Shown here: piece after piece, positions 40,441 through 51,750 of the stretch
How positions within the stretch are numbered: the first letter of the stretch is position 1
Layout: each line of letters starts with the position of its first letter
DNA from: Nocardioides marmorisolisilvae
GTDB taxonomy: Bacteria > Actinomycetota > Actinomycetes > Propionibacteriales > Nocardioidaceae
Direction of reading: 5' to 3'
NCBI RefSeq assembly: GCF_003725775.1
Contig: NZ_RJSG01000002.1
Coordinates: forward strand, 1,606,804-1,670,803
Length of the DNA stretch: 64,000 nt
Made by a program: the position numbers and the translations under genes
Notes under the pieces: generated by a model
Database searches by the model: none
Told to the model about the DNA's origin: nothing
What the model saw: the letters and a program-made list of their open reading frames with translations, nothing else

Positions 40441-41253
40441 CTAAGAACCCTCGACGGGTGCGTCGATGGCAGCACCGAACTTGCGGTCGCGGCGGGCGTA
40501 GAGCTCGACCGCCTTCCAGAACTCGATCCGGTCGACGTCGGGCCAGAGCACGTCGGTGAAGACGAACTCCGAGTACGCCGCCTGCCAGAGCATGAAGTTG
40601 CTCAGCCGCTCCTCCCCCGAGGTGCGCCAGACCATGTCGGCGTCCGCGCACTCGGGGACGTAGAGGTAGCGGGCGAAGGTGCGCTCGTCGACCTTCTCGG
40701 CGTTCAGCTTCCCGGCCGCGACGTCGCGGGCGATCGCCCGGGCGGCGTCGGCCAGCTCGGCGCGACCGCCGTAGTTCACGCACATCGTCAGGGTGAGCAC
40801 ATCGTTGTCGGCGGTCAGCTCCTCGGCGACGCGGAGCTCCTTGATGACAGAGCGCCACAGCTTCGGCTCGCGCCCGGCCCAGCGGACCCGGACCCCGAGC
40901 TCGTGCAGCTCCTCGCGCCGGCGGCGGACCACGTCGCGGTTGAAGCCCATCAGGAAGCGGACCTCCTCCGGCGAGCGCGACCAGTTCTCGGTCGAGAACG
41001 CGTACGCCGAGATCGCCTTCACCCCGATCTCGATGGCGCCCTTGACCACCTCGACCAGCGACTGCTCACCGCGCTCGTGTCCCGCCGTCCGCGGGAGCCC
41101 GCGCTGGTTGGCCCACCGGCCGTTGCCGTCCATGATCACGGCGACGTGCTCGGGCACCAGGTCCGCGGGGATGGCCGGTGGACGGGCACCGCTCGGGTGC
41201 GGCTCCGGGGCCCGGACGACCCGCGCCGACGTGGCGCGACTACGACGACGCAT
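40441..41253 (-). CDS. uppS: Isoprenyl transferase, undecaprenyl-diphosphate synthase type
   Basis: 270 residues from the ATG at 41253. It is a cis-prenyltransferase that extends farnesyl or related diphosphate with isopentenyl diphosphate. The signature [21 protein letters not shown] contains catalytic Asp42. [20 protein letters not shown] and [17 protein letters not shown] are the other conserved blocks. It overlaps recO by 14 bases. It makes the lipid carrier used for cell-wall precursors, or a shorter polyprenyl product as in mycobacteria. Confidence 0.94.
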   Translation of the reverse strand: MRRRSRATSARVVRAPEPHPSGARPPAIPADLVPEHVAVIMDGNGRWANQRGLPRTAGHERGEQSLVEVVKGAIEIGVKAISAYAFSTENWSRSPEEVRFLMGFNRDVVRRRREELHELGVRVRWAGREPKLWRSVIKELRVAEELTADNDVLTLTMCVNYGGRAELADAARAIARDVAAGKLNAEKVDERTFARYLYVPECADADMVWRTSGEERLSNFMLWQAAYSEFVFTDVLWPDVDRIEFWKAVELYARRDRKFGAAIDAPVEGS

Positions 41254-41968
41254 AGGGCAACGATCGCAGACCGCGCTCGAGGTGCCAGGCCAGGTACGCC
41301 GCCACCAGGCCTCGGGCCTCGCGACGCTCCCGGTCACCCGCGGCGTCGACGGTGCCCCAGTCCCCGGCGAGCAGCGCCCCGAGCAGCACCAGCGTCGCCG
41401 CCGCCGGTTGCGCCGAGCCCGGCATCCGGCAGTCGGCACAGAGCACGCCACCGGACTCCGGGTGGAAGGCCCGGTGCGGTCCGGGCGCACCGCAGCGCGC
41501 GCAGTCCGAGAACGACGGCGCATAGCCGGCCACCGCGAGCGAGCGCAGCAGGAAGCTGTCCATCACGTCGCCGGCGCGGTGCTCCCCCGCGGCCATCGCG
41601 CGCAGCCCACCGATCAGCAGCAGGTACTGCTGGACCGACGGCTCCCGCTCCTCCGCGACGAGCCGCTCGGCCGTCTCGAGCATCACCGAGGCCGCGGTGT
41701 AGCGGTCGTAGTCGGCGCTGATCGCCTCGCCGAACGGTGCCCGGGTGACCGCCTGGGTGATCACGTCGAGGTTGCGACCCTCGGCCAGCTGGAGGTCGAC
41801 GTGGGTGAACGGTTCCAGCCGCGACCCGAACCGCGACGTGGTCCGGCGTACGCCCTTGGCCACCGCGCGGACGATGCCGTGGTCGCGGGTGAGCAGCGTG
41901 ATGATCCGGTCCGCCTCAGCGAGCTTGCGCGTGCGGAGCACGACCGCTTCGTCGCTGTACAGGGGCAT
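41240..41968 (-). CDS. recO: DNA repair protein RecO
   Basis: 242 residues. An OB-fold N-terminus ([40 protein letters not shown]) is followed by a helical bundle and a Zn-finger-like [10 protein letters not shown] / CADCR pair. It helps load RecA onto SSB-coated single-stranded DNA with RecR. The ATG lies 6 bases after GAGAAT (41975-41980, minus strand), so a leaderless message is likely. It overlaps uppS by 14 bases. Confidence 0.93.
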   Translation of the reverse strand: MPLYSDEAVVLRTRKLAEADRIITLLTRDHGIVRAVAKGVRRTTSRFGSRLEPFTHVDLQLAEGRNLDVITQAVTRAPFGEAISADYDRYTAASVMLETAERLVAEEREPSVQQYLLLIGGLRAMAAGEHRAGDVMDSFLLRSLAVAGYAPSFSDCARCGAPGPHRAFHPESGGVLCADCRMPGSAQPAAATLVLLGALLAGDWGTVDAAGDRERREARGLVAAYLAWHLERGLRSLPYASS

Positions 41969-41992
41969 GCAGCCATTCTCCCCGCAGGCCGG

Positions 41993-43645
41993 TTACGCAG
42001 GGCGCGCGACGCGCGGCCCGGCCAGCGGCAGCCGGATCTCGAGGGTGGTGCCCTCGCCCACGGTGCTGGACAGGTCGATGCTCCCGCCGTGTGCCTCGAT
42101 GATGGTCTTGGAGATCGCGAGCCCGAGGCCGGTACCCGGGATCGCGTCGACCTGGACGCCCGGCGAGCGGAAGAACTTGGTGAACACGTCGTCCAGCTCG
42201 TCCTGCGGGATACCGCGACCGGTGTCGCTGATCCGCACGACCGCGTCGCGGCCCTGGCGCTTGACGTAGCCGGTGATCGCACCGCCGGTCGGGGTGAACT
42301 TGATGGCGTTGTTGAAGATGTTGTCGACGACCTGGGCCAGGCGCTCGCTGTCGCCCTGGACCTCGAGCACCGCCCGGCCGATCTCGACGTCGAACTCAAG
42401 TCCGGCCGCTCGCGCCGACTTCTCCGCCTCGATCGCCGAGGCCCGGACCACCGCGGCCAACGAGATCCGGCCCAGGTGCACCTCGGCCCGGCCCAGCTTC
42501 AGAGCGTCGGAGAGCAGGTCGTCGACGAGGCGGTGCAGACGGCGGGCGTTGCGCTGCACGGTCTGGAGGAACGGGCGTGCTTCGGGCGGGATCGCCGGGA
42601 CGTCCTCGAGCAGCACGTCGACGTACCCGACGATCGAGGTCAGCGGGGTGCGCAGCTCGTGGCTGACTGTGGCCACGAACTCGTCCTTCAGCCGTGCGGC
42701 GGTCATCAGCTCGGTGATGTCGTGGTACGCCAGCACGGCTCCGTCGAAGGTGCCTTCGGGCGTGAAGAACGGGGAGACCGAGACCGCGAACGCCTTGCGG
42801 TCGGCCAGGTCGGCGCCGACCCAGATCAGGTAGTCGCGGAGGGTCTCACCGTGCATCGCCCGCCAGGTGGGCAGCTCCTCGGAAGCCAGCTCGGTGAAGC
42901 CGTCCGGTCCGAAGGTGCGCCCGACCCGGTCCAGCGAGCCGTCCGCGCCGACGCCGTCCAGGAAGCGCTGGTAGCGCGGGTTCACCGAGTGCACCCGGCC
43001 CTCGCCGTCCAGGGCGAGCAGACCGACGTCGACCGAGTTCAGGATCGCCTCGTTGAACCGGCGCTGGTCCGCGCTGTCACCGACCGCCCGCTCGAGCATC
43101 CGCTGGGCGTCCGCCGCCTCGGCGACCTTGTTCTGCCACATCTCCGCGGTCACGGTGACCACCAGCGCGCAGATCGCGGCGAGCACGATCTGCTGGGAGG
43201 TGCGGGCGATCGTGTCGGTGCTCTCGTCGCGCACGACCATCGGCAGCACGAACCCGGCAACCACGGCAGCGGTCCCCGCGGCGACCCCGCGGCGGCCGAA
43301 CTGGAGCCCGATCCAGATCGCCGGGAGGGCCAGGATCACTGCGGCCGTGCTGTCAGGCTCGGTGCGCAGCGCCCCGAGCGCGACGATGTCGAGGGTCGGC
43401 ACCAGCAGGCTCCAGCGCTCGGGCGCCAGTCCACGGCCGATGAAGATCCCGACGACGGTCACCACCGCGATCAGTGCGAGACCGCCCAGGTACGTCCGGC
43501 TCAGCGAAGCGTCACCGTGCCAGTGCACGAACGCGACGTCGAGCGCCACCGGGAGCGCGAACAGGTACTGCGCGACCCGGGGGTCGGCATGCTCGCGCCC
43601 CAGCAGCTGCTGGATGCCACGGATGAAGGCCGAACGGGATCGCAT
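41993..43645 (-). CDS. Membrane sensor histidine kinase with PAS domain
   Basis: 550 residues. Five or six hydrophobic segments occupy about 30-165, followed by a PAS domain (ILNSVDVGLLALDGEGRVHSVNPRY) and HisKA with phosphoacceptor His329 (VATVSHELRTPLTSIVG). HATPase motifs are VDNIFNNAIKF (N-box), DTGRGIPQDEL (G1) and GTGLGLAISK (G2). No response regulator lies next to it, so its partner is elsewhere. It follows the alpha/beta hydrolase gene by 3 bases, so these two are co-transcribed. Confidence 0.9.
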   Translation of the reverse strand: MRSRSAFIRGIQQLLGREHADPRVAQYLFALPVALDVAFVHWHGDASLSRTYLGGLALIAVVTVVGIFIGRGLAPERWSLLVPTLDIVALGALRTEPDSTAAVILALPAIWIGLQFGRRGVAAGTAAVVAGFVLPMVVRDESTDTIARTSQQIVLAAICALVVTVTAEMWQNKVAEAADAQRMLERAVGDSADQRRFNEAILNSVDVGLLALDGEGRVHSVNPRYQRFLDGVGADGSLDRVGRTFGPDGFTELASEELPTWRAMHGETLRDYLIWVGADLADRKAFAVSVSPFFTPEGTFDGAVLAYHDITELMTAARLKDEFVATVSHELRTPLTSIVGYVDVLLEDVPAIPPEARPFLQTVQRNARRLHRLVDDLLSDALKLGRAEVHLGRISLAAVVRASAIEAEKSARAAGLEFDVEIGRAVLEVQGDSERLAQVVDNIFNNAIKFTPTGGAITGYVKRQGRDAVVRISDTGRGIPQDELDDVFTKFFRSPGVQVDAIPGTGLGLAISKTIIEAHGGSIDLSSTVGEGTTLEIRLPLAGPRVARPA

Positions 43646-43648
43646 CGG

Positions 43649-44500
43649 CTACGACGACGCTCCGAGCAGGCGCCCCGTCCTCGACTCGAAGCACTCCTGG
43701 ACGAACGCGAACGCGGCCGCGTCCAACCTCTCCGGCCGGGTCCGCCACTCCAGGGCGCTGCGCGCGGCCACGTACTGCGACGCGGTCAGCTCCTCGGCCA
43801 CCATCTGCGCGTCGGCCACCGGGTGCAGCGGGTCACCCGGGTGCCCGACCACCAGCGCCGGTACGTCGACCGCTGCTCGCTCGGAGGCGGGCGGCGCCGT
43901 CCGGCCGAAGGCCAGGCCGTGCAAGGTGGCGCGCATCGCGGCCGGACGCTGGTGCAGGGTGTCGAGCGCGATGCCGACCCAGAAGGGGACGACGCCGCGC
44001 GGGACCAGCCGGGTGAGCAGCCGGACCCCGGTGACCGAGGCCGGCAGGAACCGGGAGGCGAACAGCAGCGGGGTCGAGGTGAGCAGACCCGCCTCGACGG
44101 CGTTCTCCAGCACAGGCGCCTCGAGCAGCAGTCCCTGCACCCGCTCGGGCGCCGCGACCGCGACCTCGAGCGCGACGTTCGCGCCCAGCGAGGTGCCGCC
44201 GATCACCGCTCGCTCCGCGCCGAGGTGGTCCAGCAGGGCGACGACCTGCTCGGCGAAGGCGGTGCTGGAGTAGAGCAGCGGGTCCGCGGGGCGGTCCGAG
44301 CGTCCGTGCCCGAGCAGGTCGATGGTGACGACGTGAGCCCCGGTCGCGGCGAGCTTGCGCGCCAGCGGCTCGTGCATCCGTCGCGGCATCAGCTGGCCCG
44401 GGACCAGCACGACCCAGCTCGAGCCCCCGCCGTACTCGGTGAACTCGATCCGGAAGTCGTCGACGAAGAGCTGGCCGATGCGTTCGGAGACGAGCGTCAT
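43649..44500 (-). CDS. Alpha/beta hydrolase
   Basis: 283 residues. The oxyanion region SSWVVLVPGQLMPRRMHEPL is followed by the nucleophile elbow GGTSLGANVALE (Ser). A C-terminal VVGHPGDPLHPVADAQMV carries acid and His candidates. DLLGHGRSD is typical of the fold. No signal peptide or membrane segment is seen. It precedes the 550-aa histidine kinase by 3 bases on the same strand and is divergent from the MASE1 kinase. The substrate is unknown. Confidence 0.85.
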   Translation of the reverse strand: MTLVSERIGQLFVDDFRIEFTEYGGGSSWVVLVPGQLMPRRMHEPLARKLAATGAHVVTIDLLGHGRSDRPADPLLYSSTAFAEQVVALLDHLGAERAVIGGTSLGANVALEVAVAAPERVQGLLLEAPVLENAVEAGLLTSTPLLFASRFLPASVTGVRLLTRLVPRGVVPFWVGIALDTLHQRPAAMRATLHGLAFGRTAPPASERAAVDVPALVVGHPGDPLHPVADAQMVAEELTASQYVAARSALEWRTRPERLDAAAFAFVQECFESRTGRLLGASS

Positions 44501-44548
44501 GCGTCCAGACTGCCACGGCGGGACCTGTCCTTACGGCAGAATCAGCGT

Positions 44549-46945
44549 GTGGAGCGCCTTGGCCGATCCCTTGCAGCACCGGCGCAGAGGCCGGCACCGC
44601 TCGCAGCCCTCGCACTGGCCGCGACGCTGGCCGCAGGTCTGCTGGGGATCGCCATCACGCACCACGCCCAGGTGACGGCGGCCTGGTGGCCCGCTGCCGG
44701 TGTCGGCGTGGTCGCGATGCTGCTGGTCCCGGCCCGGATCTGGACCCCGATGCTGCTGGGCCTGACCGCGATGTACCTGCTGGCGAACCTGATCGGCGGT
44801 CGTCCCCTGGACTCGGCGGCGCTGCTCGCGCTCTCCGACGGCGTGGAGACCTTCATCGTGGCCAACGCCATCCGCTGGCGGATGGGCCGGCAGATGCGGA
44901 CGGTCTCCGACCTCGGCTGGTTGCTGGTGATCTCCGCCGTCGGCGCGGGGGTGGCGGCGCTGGGCATCGCGATCACCGCGGCGACGACGCTGGACGGACC
45001 CTTCTGGCACACCCTCGGCGCGACCACGAGCTCGCACTGGGCCTCGGTGATCATGTTCGCGCCGCTCGGCCTGCTGCCGCCGCGGCGCGGTCGGCTGCCG
45101 ATCGGACAGCTCGTGGTCCAGGGGGCGCTGCTGCTCGGATCGGTCCTGGTCGCGTTCGGACCGGACCAGCGGCTGACCGTCGGGTTCGCGCCGCTGCCGT
45201 TCCTCATCTGGGCCGGGGTCTCGTTCGGCCCCCGGGTGGTGGCCTTCGAGCAGCTCGCCGTGGCGGCCCTGGTCACCTCGGCCACGCTCGCCGACTGGGG
45301 ACCGTTCGCGGATCCTGACGAGAAGGGCAGCCAGCTGGCCCAGCTCTACCTGATCTGCCTGGCGCTGACCGGACTCCCGCTCGCGCTCGCCGTGCGGCAG
45401 CAGAAGCTCGCCACCACGGCTGCGCGCCTGGAGAAGCAGCGCACCGAGGCCGTGGTGGAATCCTCCACGACCCCGATCGTGGTGACCGACGAGGAGGGCA
45501 CGATCCTGTCGATCAACCCGGCCACCACGCTGCTCACCGGCTTCACCGCGGAGGACCTGGTCGGAGTTCCCTTCTGGGCCAAGCTGCTCCCCCGGCAGAA
45601 CTGGGAGTACGTGCAGAGCCGCTACACCGGGCAGGACGCGCTCGCCGAGCACGGCGAGGGCGTGCTGCTGACCGCCTCCGGCGGCGAGCGCCTGGTCACC
45701 TACAGCACCGGCGTGATCCGCAACCCGGTGCGCGGCGCGTACAACCTGGTCGTCACCATCAACGACGTCACCGGCGAGCGCGCCAGCACCCACCTGCTCC
45801 AGCACCTGCTGCGCTCGGCCACCACCGTGGCGATCGTGACCACCGACCGGACCGGCGCGATCACGCTGGTCAACGCCGGCGCGGAGTCCATGCTCAGGAT
45901 CCCCGTCGGCACCGGGACCGAGCACCGGTTCCTGGAGTTCCTCGACCCGGCCGAGGTCGCCGCCCGGATGGAGGAGTACGGCGAGACCGACGGGTTCGCC
46001 GCGGTCGTCGCCGAGGTCGCGGCCGAGGGCGTCTCGCACACCAGCGACTGGACCTGGGTGGTGCCGGACGGGTTCACCGTGCAGGTCTCGGTCACGACCA
46101 GCCTCGTCGCCGACTCGGCAGGGCGACCGATCGGCTACCTGTTCGTCGCCCGCGACGTCACCGAGACGCGGCGCAACCAGGAGCTGCTCCAGCGCGCGCT
46201 CGACCGCGAGGAGAGCGTCGTGGACAACCTGCGGGCGCTCGACACCGCGAAGGACGACTTCGTCTCCACCGTCAGCCACGAGCTGCGCACGCCGCTGGCC
46301 AGCATCATCGGCAGCACCGAGCTGCTCGAGGACGGCCTGGCCGGCGAGCTCAACCCGCAGCAGCGCCAGCTGCTGGAGGTCATCGACCGCAACTCCGAGC
46401 GGCTGCTCGCCCTGGCCAACGACCTGCTCCTGCTGGCCGCGCACGAGAACACGGGTGGGAACGGCGAGGCCGTGCCGGTCGACCTGCGCGACGTGGTGAT
46501 GGCCAGCTACGCCTCGGTCGCGCCGATGCTCGCCCGGCGGGACCTGGCCGTGCACACCGACCTGCCGACCGACCCGGTCACGGTCCTCGGCGACGCCGGC
46601 TACCTCGAGCGGGCGATCACCAACCTGCTCACCAACGCCATCAAGTTCACCCCCGACGGCGGCAGGATCAGCACCCACGTCGGCCTCGTCGAGTACGGAC
46701 CGCAGGCCGGAACCAGCTGCTTCCTCTCGATCACCGACACCGGGATCGGGATCCCGGCTGACGAGCTGGAGAACGTGTTCGTCCGGTTCTTCCGCTCGAG
46801 CAACGTCCGCGCCGACGCCATCCAGGGCACCGGGCTCGGCCTGGCGATCGTGCGCTCGATCGTGGAGTCCCACCGGGGCCGGATCGACGTGCAGTCCGAC
46901 CCCGGTCAGGGAACCACGTTCACCGTGACGCTGCCGCTGGCCTGA
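44549..46945 (+). CDS. Histidine kinase with MASE1-type membrane domain and two PAS domains
   Basis: 798 residues from the GTG at 44549, 6 bases after CAGAAT (44537-44542), again leaderless-like. About eight hydrophobic segments (residues 15-280) have the MASE1 look (AAWWPAAGVGVVAMLLVPAR, PLPFLIWAGVSFGPRVVAFEQ). Two PAS domains follow (ESSTTPIVVTDEEGTILSINPA and RSATTVAIVTTDRTGAITLVNA). HisKA carries His577 (VSTVSHELRTPLASIIG), and the ATPase domain has ITNLLTNAIKF, DTGIGIPADEL and GTGLGLAIV. There is no adjacent response regulator. Its stop abuts the leuA stop with no gap. Confidence 0.9.
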   Translation: MERLGRSLAAPAQRPAPLAALALAATLAAGLLGIAITHHAQVTAAWWPAAGVGVVAMLLVPARIWTPMLLGLTAMYLLANLIGGRPLDSAALLALSDGVETFIVANAIRWRMGRQMRTVSDLGWLLVISAVGAGVAALGIAITAATTLDGPFWHTLGATTSSHWASVIMFAPLGLLPPRRGRLPIGQLVVQGALLLGSVLVAFGPDQRLTVGFAPLPFLIWAGVSFGPRVVAFEQLAVAALVTSATLADWGPFADPDEKGSQLAQLYLICLALTGLPLALAVRQQKLATTAARLEKQRTEAVVESSTTPIVVTDEEGTILSINPATTLLTGFTAEDLVGVPFWAKLLPRQNWEYVQSRYTGQDALAEHGEGVLLTASGGERLVTYSTGVIRNPVRGAYNLVVTINDVTGERASTHLLQHLLRSATTVAIVTTDRTGAITLVNAGAESMLRIPVGTGTEHRFLEFLDPAEVAARMEEYGETDGFAAVVAEVAAEGVSHTSDWTWVVPDGFTVQVSVTTSLVADSAGRPIGYLFVARDVTETRRNQELLQRALDREESVVDNLRALDTAKDDFVSTVSHELRTPLASIIGSTELLEDGLAGELNPQQRQLLEVIDRNSERLLALANDLLLLAAHENTGGNGEAVPVDLRDVVMASYASVAPMLARRDLAVHTDLPTDPVTVLGDAGYLERAITNLLTNAIKFTPDGGRISTHVGLVEYGPQAGTSCFLSITDTGIGIPADELENVFVRFFRSSNVRADAIQGTGLGLAIVRSIVESHRGRIDVQSDPGQGTTFTVTLPLA

Positions 46946-48754
<1,809 letters not shown>

Positions 48755-48776
<22 letters not shown>

Positions 48777-48799
48777 AGGAGGAGCTGGCGCATCAACAT
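48755..48799 (-). CDS. leuA leader peptide (14 residues, Leu-rich)
   Basis: ATG at 48799 reads MLMRQLLLRCRSEV and then TGA (48755-48757). The Leu codons are TTG at codon 2 and CTC CTC CTT at codons 6-8. It begins 69 bases upstream of the leuA stretch that ends the leader and overlaps pairing segments 0 and 1. A TATGCT -10-like box ends 9 bases before the ATG with no Shine-Dalgarno sequence, so it too may be leaderless. This type of leader is known for actinobacterial leuA genes; the exact sequence match to published cases was not checked. Confidence 0.75.
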
Positions 48800-48851
48800 G
48801 ACGGTGTCAGCATAGCGGCATCGGTCGGTTCGTGCCTCGGGAGTCGCGCTC

Positions 48852-48857
48852 TAGGGT
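48852..48857 (+). promoter_or_regulatory. -10 box of the likely leaderless flavodoxin-like gene
   Basis: TAGGGT lies 6 bases before the GTG at 48864. No ribosome-binding sequence lies between. The leuA leader promoter would run in the opposite direction from the same gap (48800-48863). Confidence 0.45.
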
Positions 48858-48863
48858 GGACCG

Positions 48864-49373
48864 GTGCCCCGGCTGCTGGTGATCCATCACTCCCCGACCG
48901 CCTCGCTGCAGGCGTTGACCGACCAGGTCGTCGCCGGGGCGAACGACGACGCGATCGAGGGCGTCGAGGTCGTCGTGCTCGAGGCGCTGGCGTTCGCGCG
49001 TGGCGAGGCCGACCACACCGCGATCCTGGAGGCGGACGGCTACCTGCTCGGCACCAGCGCGAACTTCGGCTCCATGTCCGGAGCGCTCAAGCACGTCTTC
49101 GACGCGACCTTCCTGCAGATCGGCGGCGCCCTGGACGCCAGCGGTGCGGGCGACCCCGCAGCCGGCGGGACGACCCAGGGCCGACCGTTCGGGCTCTACG
49201 TCCACGGGCGCTACGACACGACCGGTGCGGTGCGCTCGGTGCTGTCGGTGACCGGAGCGCTCGGCTGGCGCCAGGGGTACGACGTGCTCGAGGCTCTCGG
49301 CGACGTCAGCGAGACGCACCTCGGCTCGGCCTACGAGCTCGGCGGTACGATCGCGGCGTTGCTGATCGGCTGA
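48864..49373 (+). CDS. Flavodoxin/NADPH-dependent FMN reductase-like protein
   Basis: 169 residues. The FMN-phosphate loop region is IHHSPTASLQALTDQVV, and the DGYLLGTSANFGSMSGALKHVFD block is the characteristic flavodoxin_2/WrbA-like segment. GRPFGLYVHGRYDTTGAV follows. It is likely an FMN-binding redox protein; partner unknown. It is 9 bases from the following lipoprotein gene and may be co-transcribed. Confidence 0.78.
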   Translation: MPRLLVIHHSPTASLQALTDQVVAGANDDAIEGVEVVVLEALAFARGEADHTAILEADGYLLGTSANFGSMSGALKHVFDATFLQIGGALDASGAGDPAAGGTTQGRPFGLYVHGRYDTTGAVRSVLSVTGALGWRQGYDVLEALGDVSETHLGSAYELGGTIAALLIG

Positions 49374-49382
49374 GGAGGGACC

Positions 49383-50165
49383 GTGCTCCGACGTGCCCAC
49401 CTCGCGCTGGTGGTCGTCTGCCTGGCGCTGGCTGCCTGCGCCAACCCGCTGCAGTCCGAGAACGACTCCGACCGCAAGGCGACCCCGAAGGTCGGTGCGT
49501 GCCGCAACCTGACCGCCAGCGACCTGAACACCCAGACCAACGCGACCCGTGTCGTGGCGTGCACCCAGCCGCACACCGCGGTCACCTTCGCCAGCGGGAC
49601 GCTTCCGTTCGGGACCGGCCAGTCCTACGCCGATGCCCGTCACAACCGTTTCGTCTTCACCACCTGCCAGAAGGCGTTCGCCGACTTCATCGGCGCCGAC
49701 GAGTCCCTGGCCCTGCGGGTCCGGCTGAGCTGGGCCTGGTTCCGCCCCTCGCAGCGCGGCTGGTCGAACGGGGCGCGCTGGTACCGCTGCGACCTGGTCG
49801 GTGGTCCGGCCGGCGCGAGCCGCCTGGTCGACCTTCCGGCCGATGCCCGCGACCTGCTCGGCAAGGGCGACCCGGACACCTGGCTGGCCTGCGCGAACGG
49901 CGCGACCGTCGCGCACGGCAAGAAGGTCCCGTGCACCGCGAAGCACACCTGGCGCGCGGTGACCACGATCAAGCTCGGTGCACCGGACGACCCCTATCCC
50001 GGGGACGACGTGATCGAGGCTCGGACCCGGAGCTACTGCCAGGAGTCGGTGCGCAGCTGGCTGCACTACCCCTCGGACTACGAGTACGGGTTCACCTGGT
50101 TCAAGCAGGACCGCTGGGCCGAGGGCAACCGGCGCTCGATCTGCTGGGCGAGGACGGGCAAGTGA
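49383..50165 (+). CDS. Septum formation-domain lipoprotein, first of a pair
   Basis: 260 residues from a GTG with GAGGAGGGA upstream. The signal ends LALAAC with Cys19 lipidated. Two halves repeat the same motif: VVACTQPHTAVTFASGTL near residue 60 and VPCTAKHTWRAVTTIKLG near residue 185, each with Cys-x3-His. This matches the septum-formation (PF13845-like) family of actinobacterial envelope proteins. The stop overlaps the next start by one base (TGATG). A role at the cell envelope is inference. Confidence 0.78.
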   Translation: MLRRAHLALVVVCLALAACANPLQSENDSDRKATPKVGACRNLTASDLNTQTNATRVVACTQPHTAVTFASGTLPFGTGQSYADARHNRFVFTTCQKAFADFIGADESLALRVRLSWAWFRPSQRGWSNGARWYRCDLVGGPAGASRLVDLPADARDLLGKGDPDTWLACANGATVAHGKKVPCTAKHTWRAVTTIKLGAPDDPYPGDDVIEARTRSYCQESVRSWLHYPSDYEYGFTWFKQDRWAEGNRRSICWARTGK

Positions 50166-50992
50166 TGCGTCCGGGACGCCTGGGCGGTCTCCTGGTGGCC
50201 GTGCTCCTCAGCGCGACCGGGTGCAGCGGCGGCGACGGGGGCGACGGGACGTCCGCGGCACCGAACGGCGCGACCGGGGCCACGACCGCTGCAGCGGCAC
50301 CGAAGGCACCCCGGGTCGGCTCGTGCTACCAGCTCGATGTGCGTTCGGCGCTCAAGGCGACCAGCAGCCGGCCGGCTGTCTCCTGCAGCCACCGGCACAC
50401 CGCAGTCACGGTCGCGGTCGGGACCGTGCAGCCCGTCGTCGACGGTCACCTGCTCGCCCTGGACTCGACGCTGGTGCAGCGCCAGATCGCCGACCGCTGC
50501 CGCCGTGCGGTGGACGCGCACGTCGGCGGGTCGCTGCGGGACCAGCGGTTGAGCCGGATCCAGGCGGTCTGGTTCAACCCGACCACGGCCCAGGCCGACC
50601 GCGGTGCGCTCTGGTACCGGTGCGACCTGGTGATCTCCTCGGGTCCTCGCACCTTCGCGGCGCTGCCGCGCAAGACCCACGGGATGCTGCGCGCCCAGGG
50701 CGCGATGTCCCGGTGGGGCACCTGCGGCACCGCCTCCCCCGCCGCGAAGCACTTCCAGCGGGTGCTCTGCTCGGCCCGGCACACCTGGCGCGCCCGGGCG
50801 GCGACCACCCTGCCGGCCGGCACGGCGTACCTGTCCACGAAGGCCGGCCGGACGGCCGACGCGCGCTGCCGCGCCGTGGCCGCGAAGCTCTCGCCGAAGA
50901 GCTCGAAGCTGCGCTGGGCCTTCGAGTGGCCGACCCGCGACCAGTGGCAGTCCGGTCAGCGGTACGGGCTCTGCTGGACCCCCGACGCCTAG
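50165..50992 (+). CDS. Septum formation-domain lipoprotein, second of a pair
   Basis: 275 residues from the ATG at 50165. The signal ends SATGC (Cys20). It is paralogous to the upstream gene: [17 protein letters not shown] in the first half and [18 protein letters not shown] in the second, and it shares the closing R.GLCWT block. A Gly/Ala/Thr-rich linker follows the lipobox. The 3' end overlaps hisF by 4 bases on the opposite strand. Tandem duplication is evident; function unknown. Confidence 0.78.
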   Translation: MRPGRLGGLLVAVLLSATGCSGGDGGDGTSAAPNGATGATTAAAAPKAPRVGSCYQLDVRSALKATSSRPAVSCSHRHTAVTVAVGTVQPVVDGHLLALDSTLVQRQIADRCRRAVDAHVGGSLRDQRLSRIQAVWFNPTTAQADRGALWYRCDLVISSGPRTFAALPRKTHGMLRAQGAMSRWGTCGTASPAAKHFQRVLCSARHTWRARAATTLPAGTAYLSTKAGRTADARCRAVAAKLSPKSSKLRWAFEWPTRDQWQSGQRYGLCWTPDA

Positions 50993-51750
50993 CGGACCGG
51001 GTGGCCCGAGGTGGCCAGCGTCTGCTTGACCTCGCCGATCCGCAGCGTGCCGAAGTGGAACACGGTGGCGGCGAGGACGGCATCCGCGCCGGCGTCGACC
51101 GCGGGCGGGAAGTGCTCCAGCGCTCCTGCTCCGCCGCTGGCGATCACCGGGATGGTGACCGCGGCCCGCACCAGCCGGATGAGCTCGAGGTCGAAGCCGT
51201 CCTGGGTGCCGTCGGCGTCCATCGCGTTGAGCAGGATCTCCCCTGCTCCCAGCTCGGCAGCCTTGACGGCCCAGGCGACCGCGTCCACCCCGGCCGACTG
51301 CCGCCCGCCGTGGGTGGTCACCTCGAAGCCGGAGTCGGTGCCGGGGGCACGGCGGGCGTCCACCGAGAGCACCAGCACCTGGTTGCCGAACCGGTCGGCG
51401 ATGTCGGCCACGAGCTCGGGACGACGGAGCGCCGCGGTGTTCACCGCGACCTTGTCGGCACCCGCGCGCAGCAGCCGGTCGACGTCCTCGACGCTGCCGA
51501 CGCCGCCGCCCACGGTGAGCGGGATGAACACCTGCTCGGCGGTGCGCGAGACGATCTCCATCGTGGTGGCCCGGCCCTCGTGCGAGGCCGAGATGTCGAG
51601 GAAGGTGAGCTCGTCAGCGCCCTCCGCGTCGTAGACCTTGGCCAGCTCGACCGGGTCGCCGGCGTCGCGCAGCTCCTGGAAGTTGATGCCCTTCACCACC
51701 CGGCCGCCGTCGACGTCCAGGCACGGGATCACCCGGACCGCGAGGGTCAT
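50989..51750 (-). CDS. hisF: Imidazole glycerol phosphate synthase, cyclase subunit
   Basis: 253 residues from the ATG at 51750 ([24 protein letters not shown]). It is a TIM barrel with catalytic Asp residues in PCLDVDGG and [10 protein letters not shown]. It forms IGP and AICAR from PRFAR using ammonia from HisH. It overlaps hisA by ATGA. It is convergent with the lipoprotein gene with a 4-base overlap. Confidence 0.96.
   Translation of the reverse strand: MTLAVRVIPCLDVDGGRVVKGINFQELRDAGDPVELAKVYDAEGADELTFLDISASHEGRATTMEIVSRTAEQVFIPLTVGGGVGSVEDVDRLLRAGADKVAVNTAALRRPELVADIADRFGNQVLVLSVDARRAPGTDSGFEVTTHGGRQSAGVDAVAWAVKAAELGAGEILLNAMDADGTQDGFDLELIRLVRAAVTIPVIASGGAGALEHFPPAVDAGADAVLAATVFHFGTLRIGEVKQTLATSGHPVR

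Noticed and set aside
40793-44548. Long upstream part of the MASE1 kinase frame
   Set aside because: It is antisense to uppS, recO, the PAS kinase and the hydrolase. The real kinase starts at the GTG 44549.
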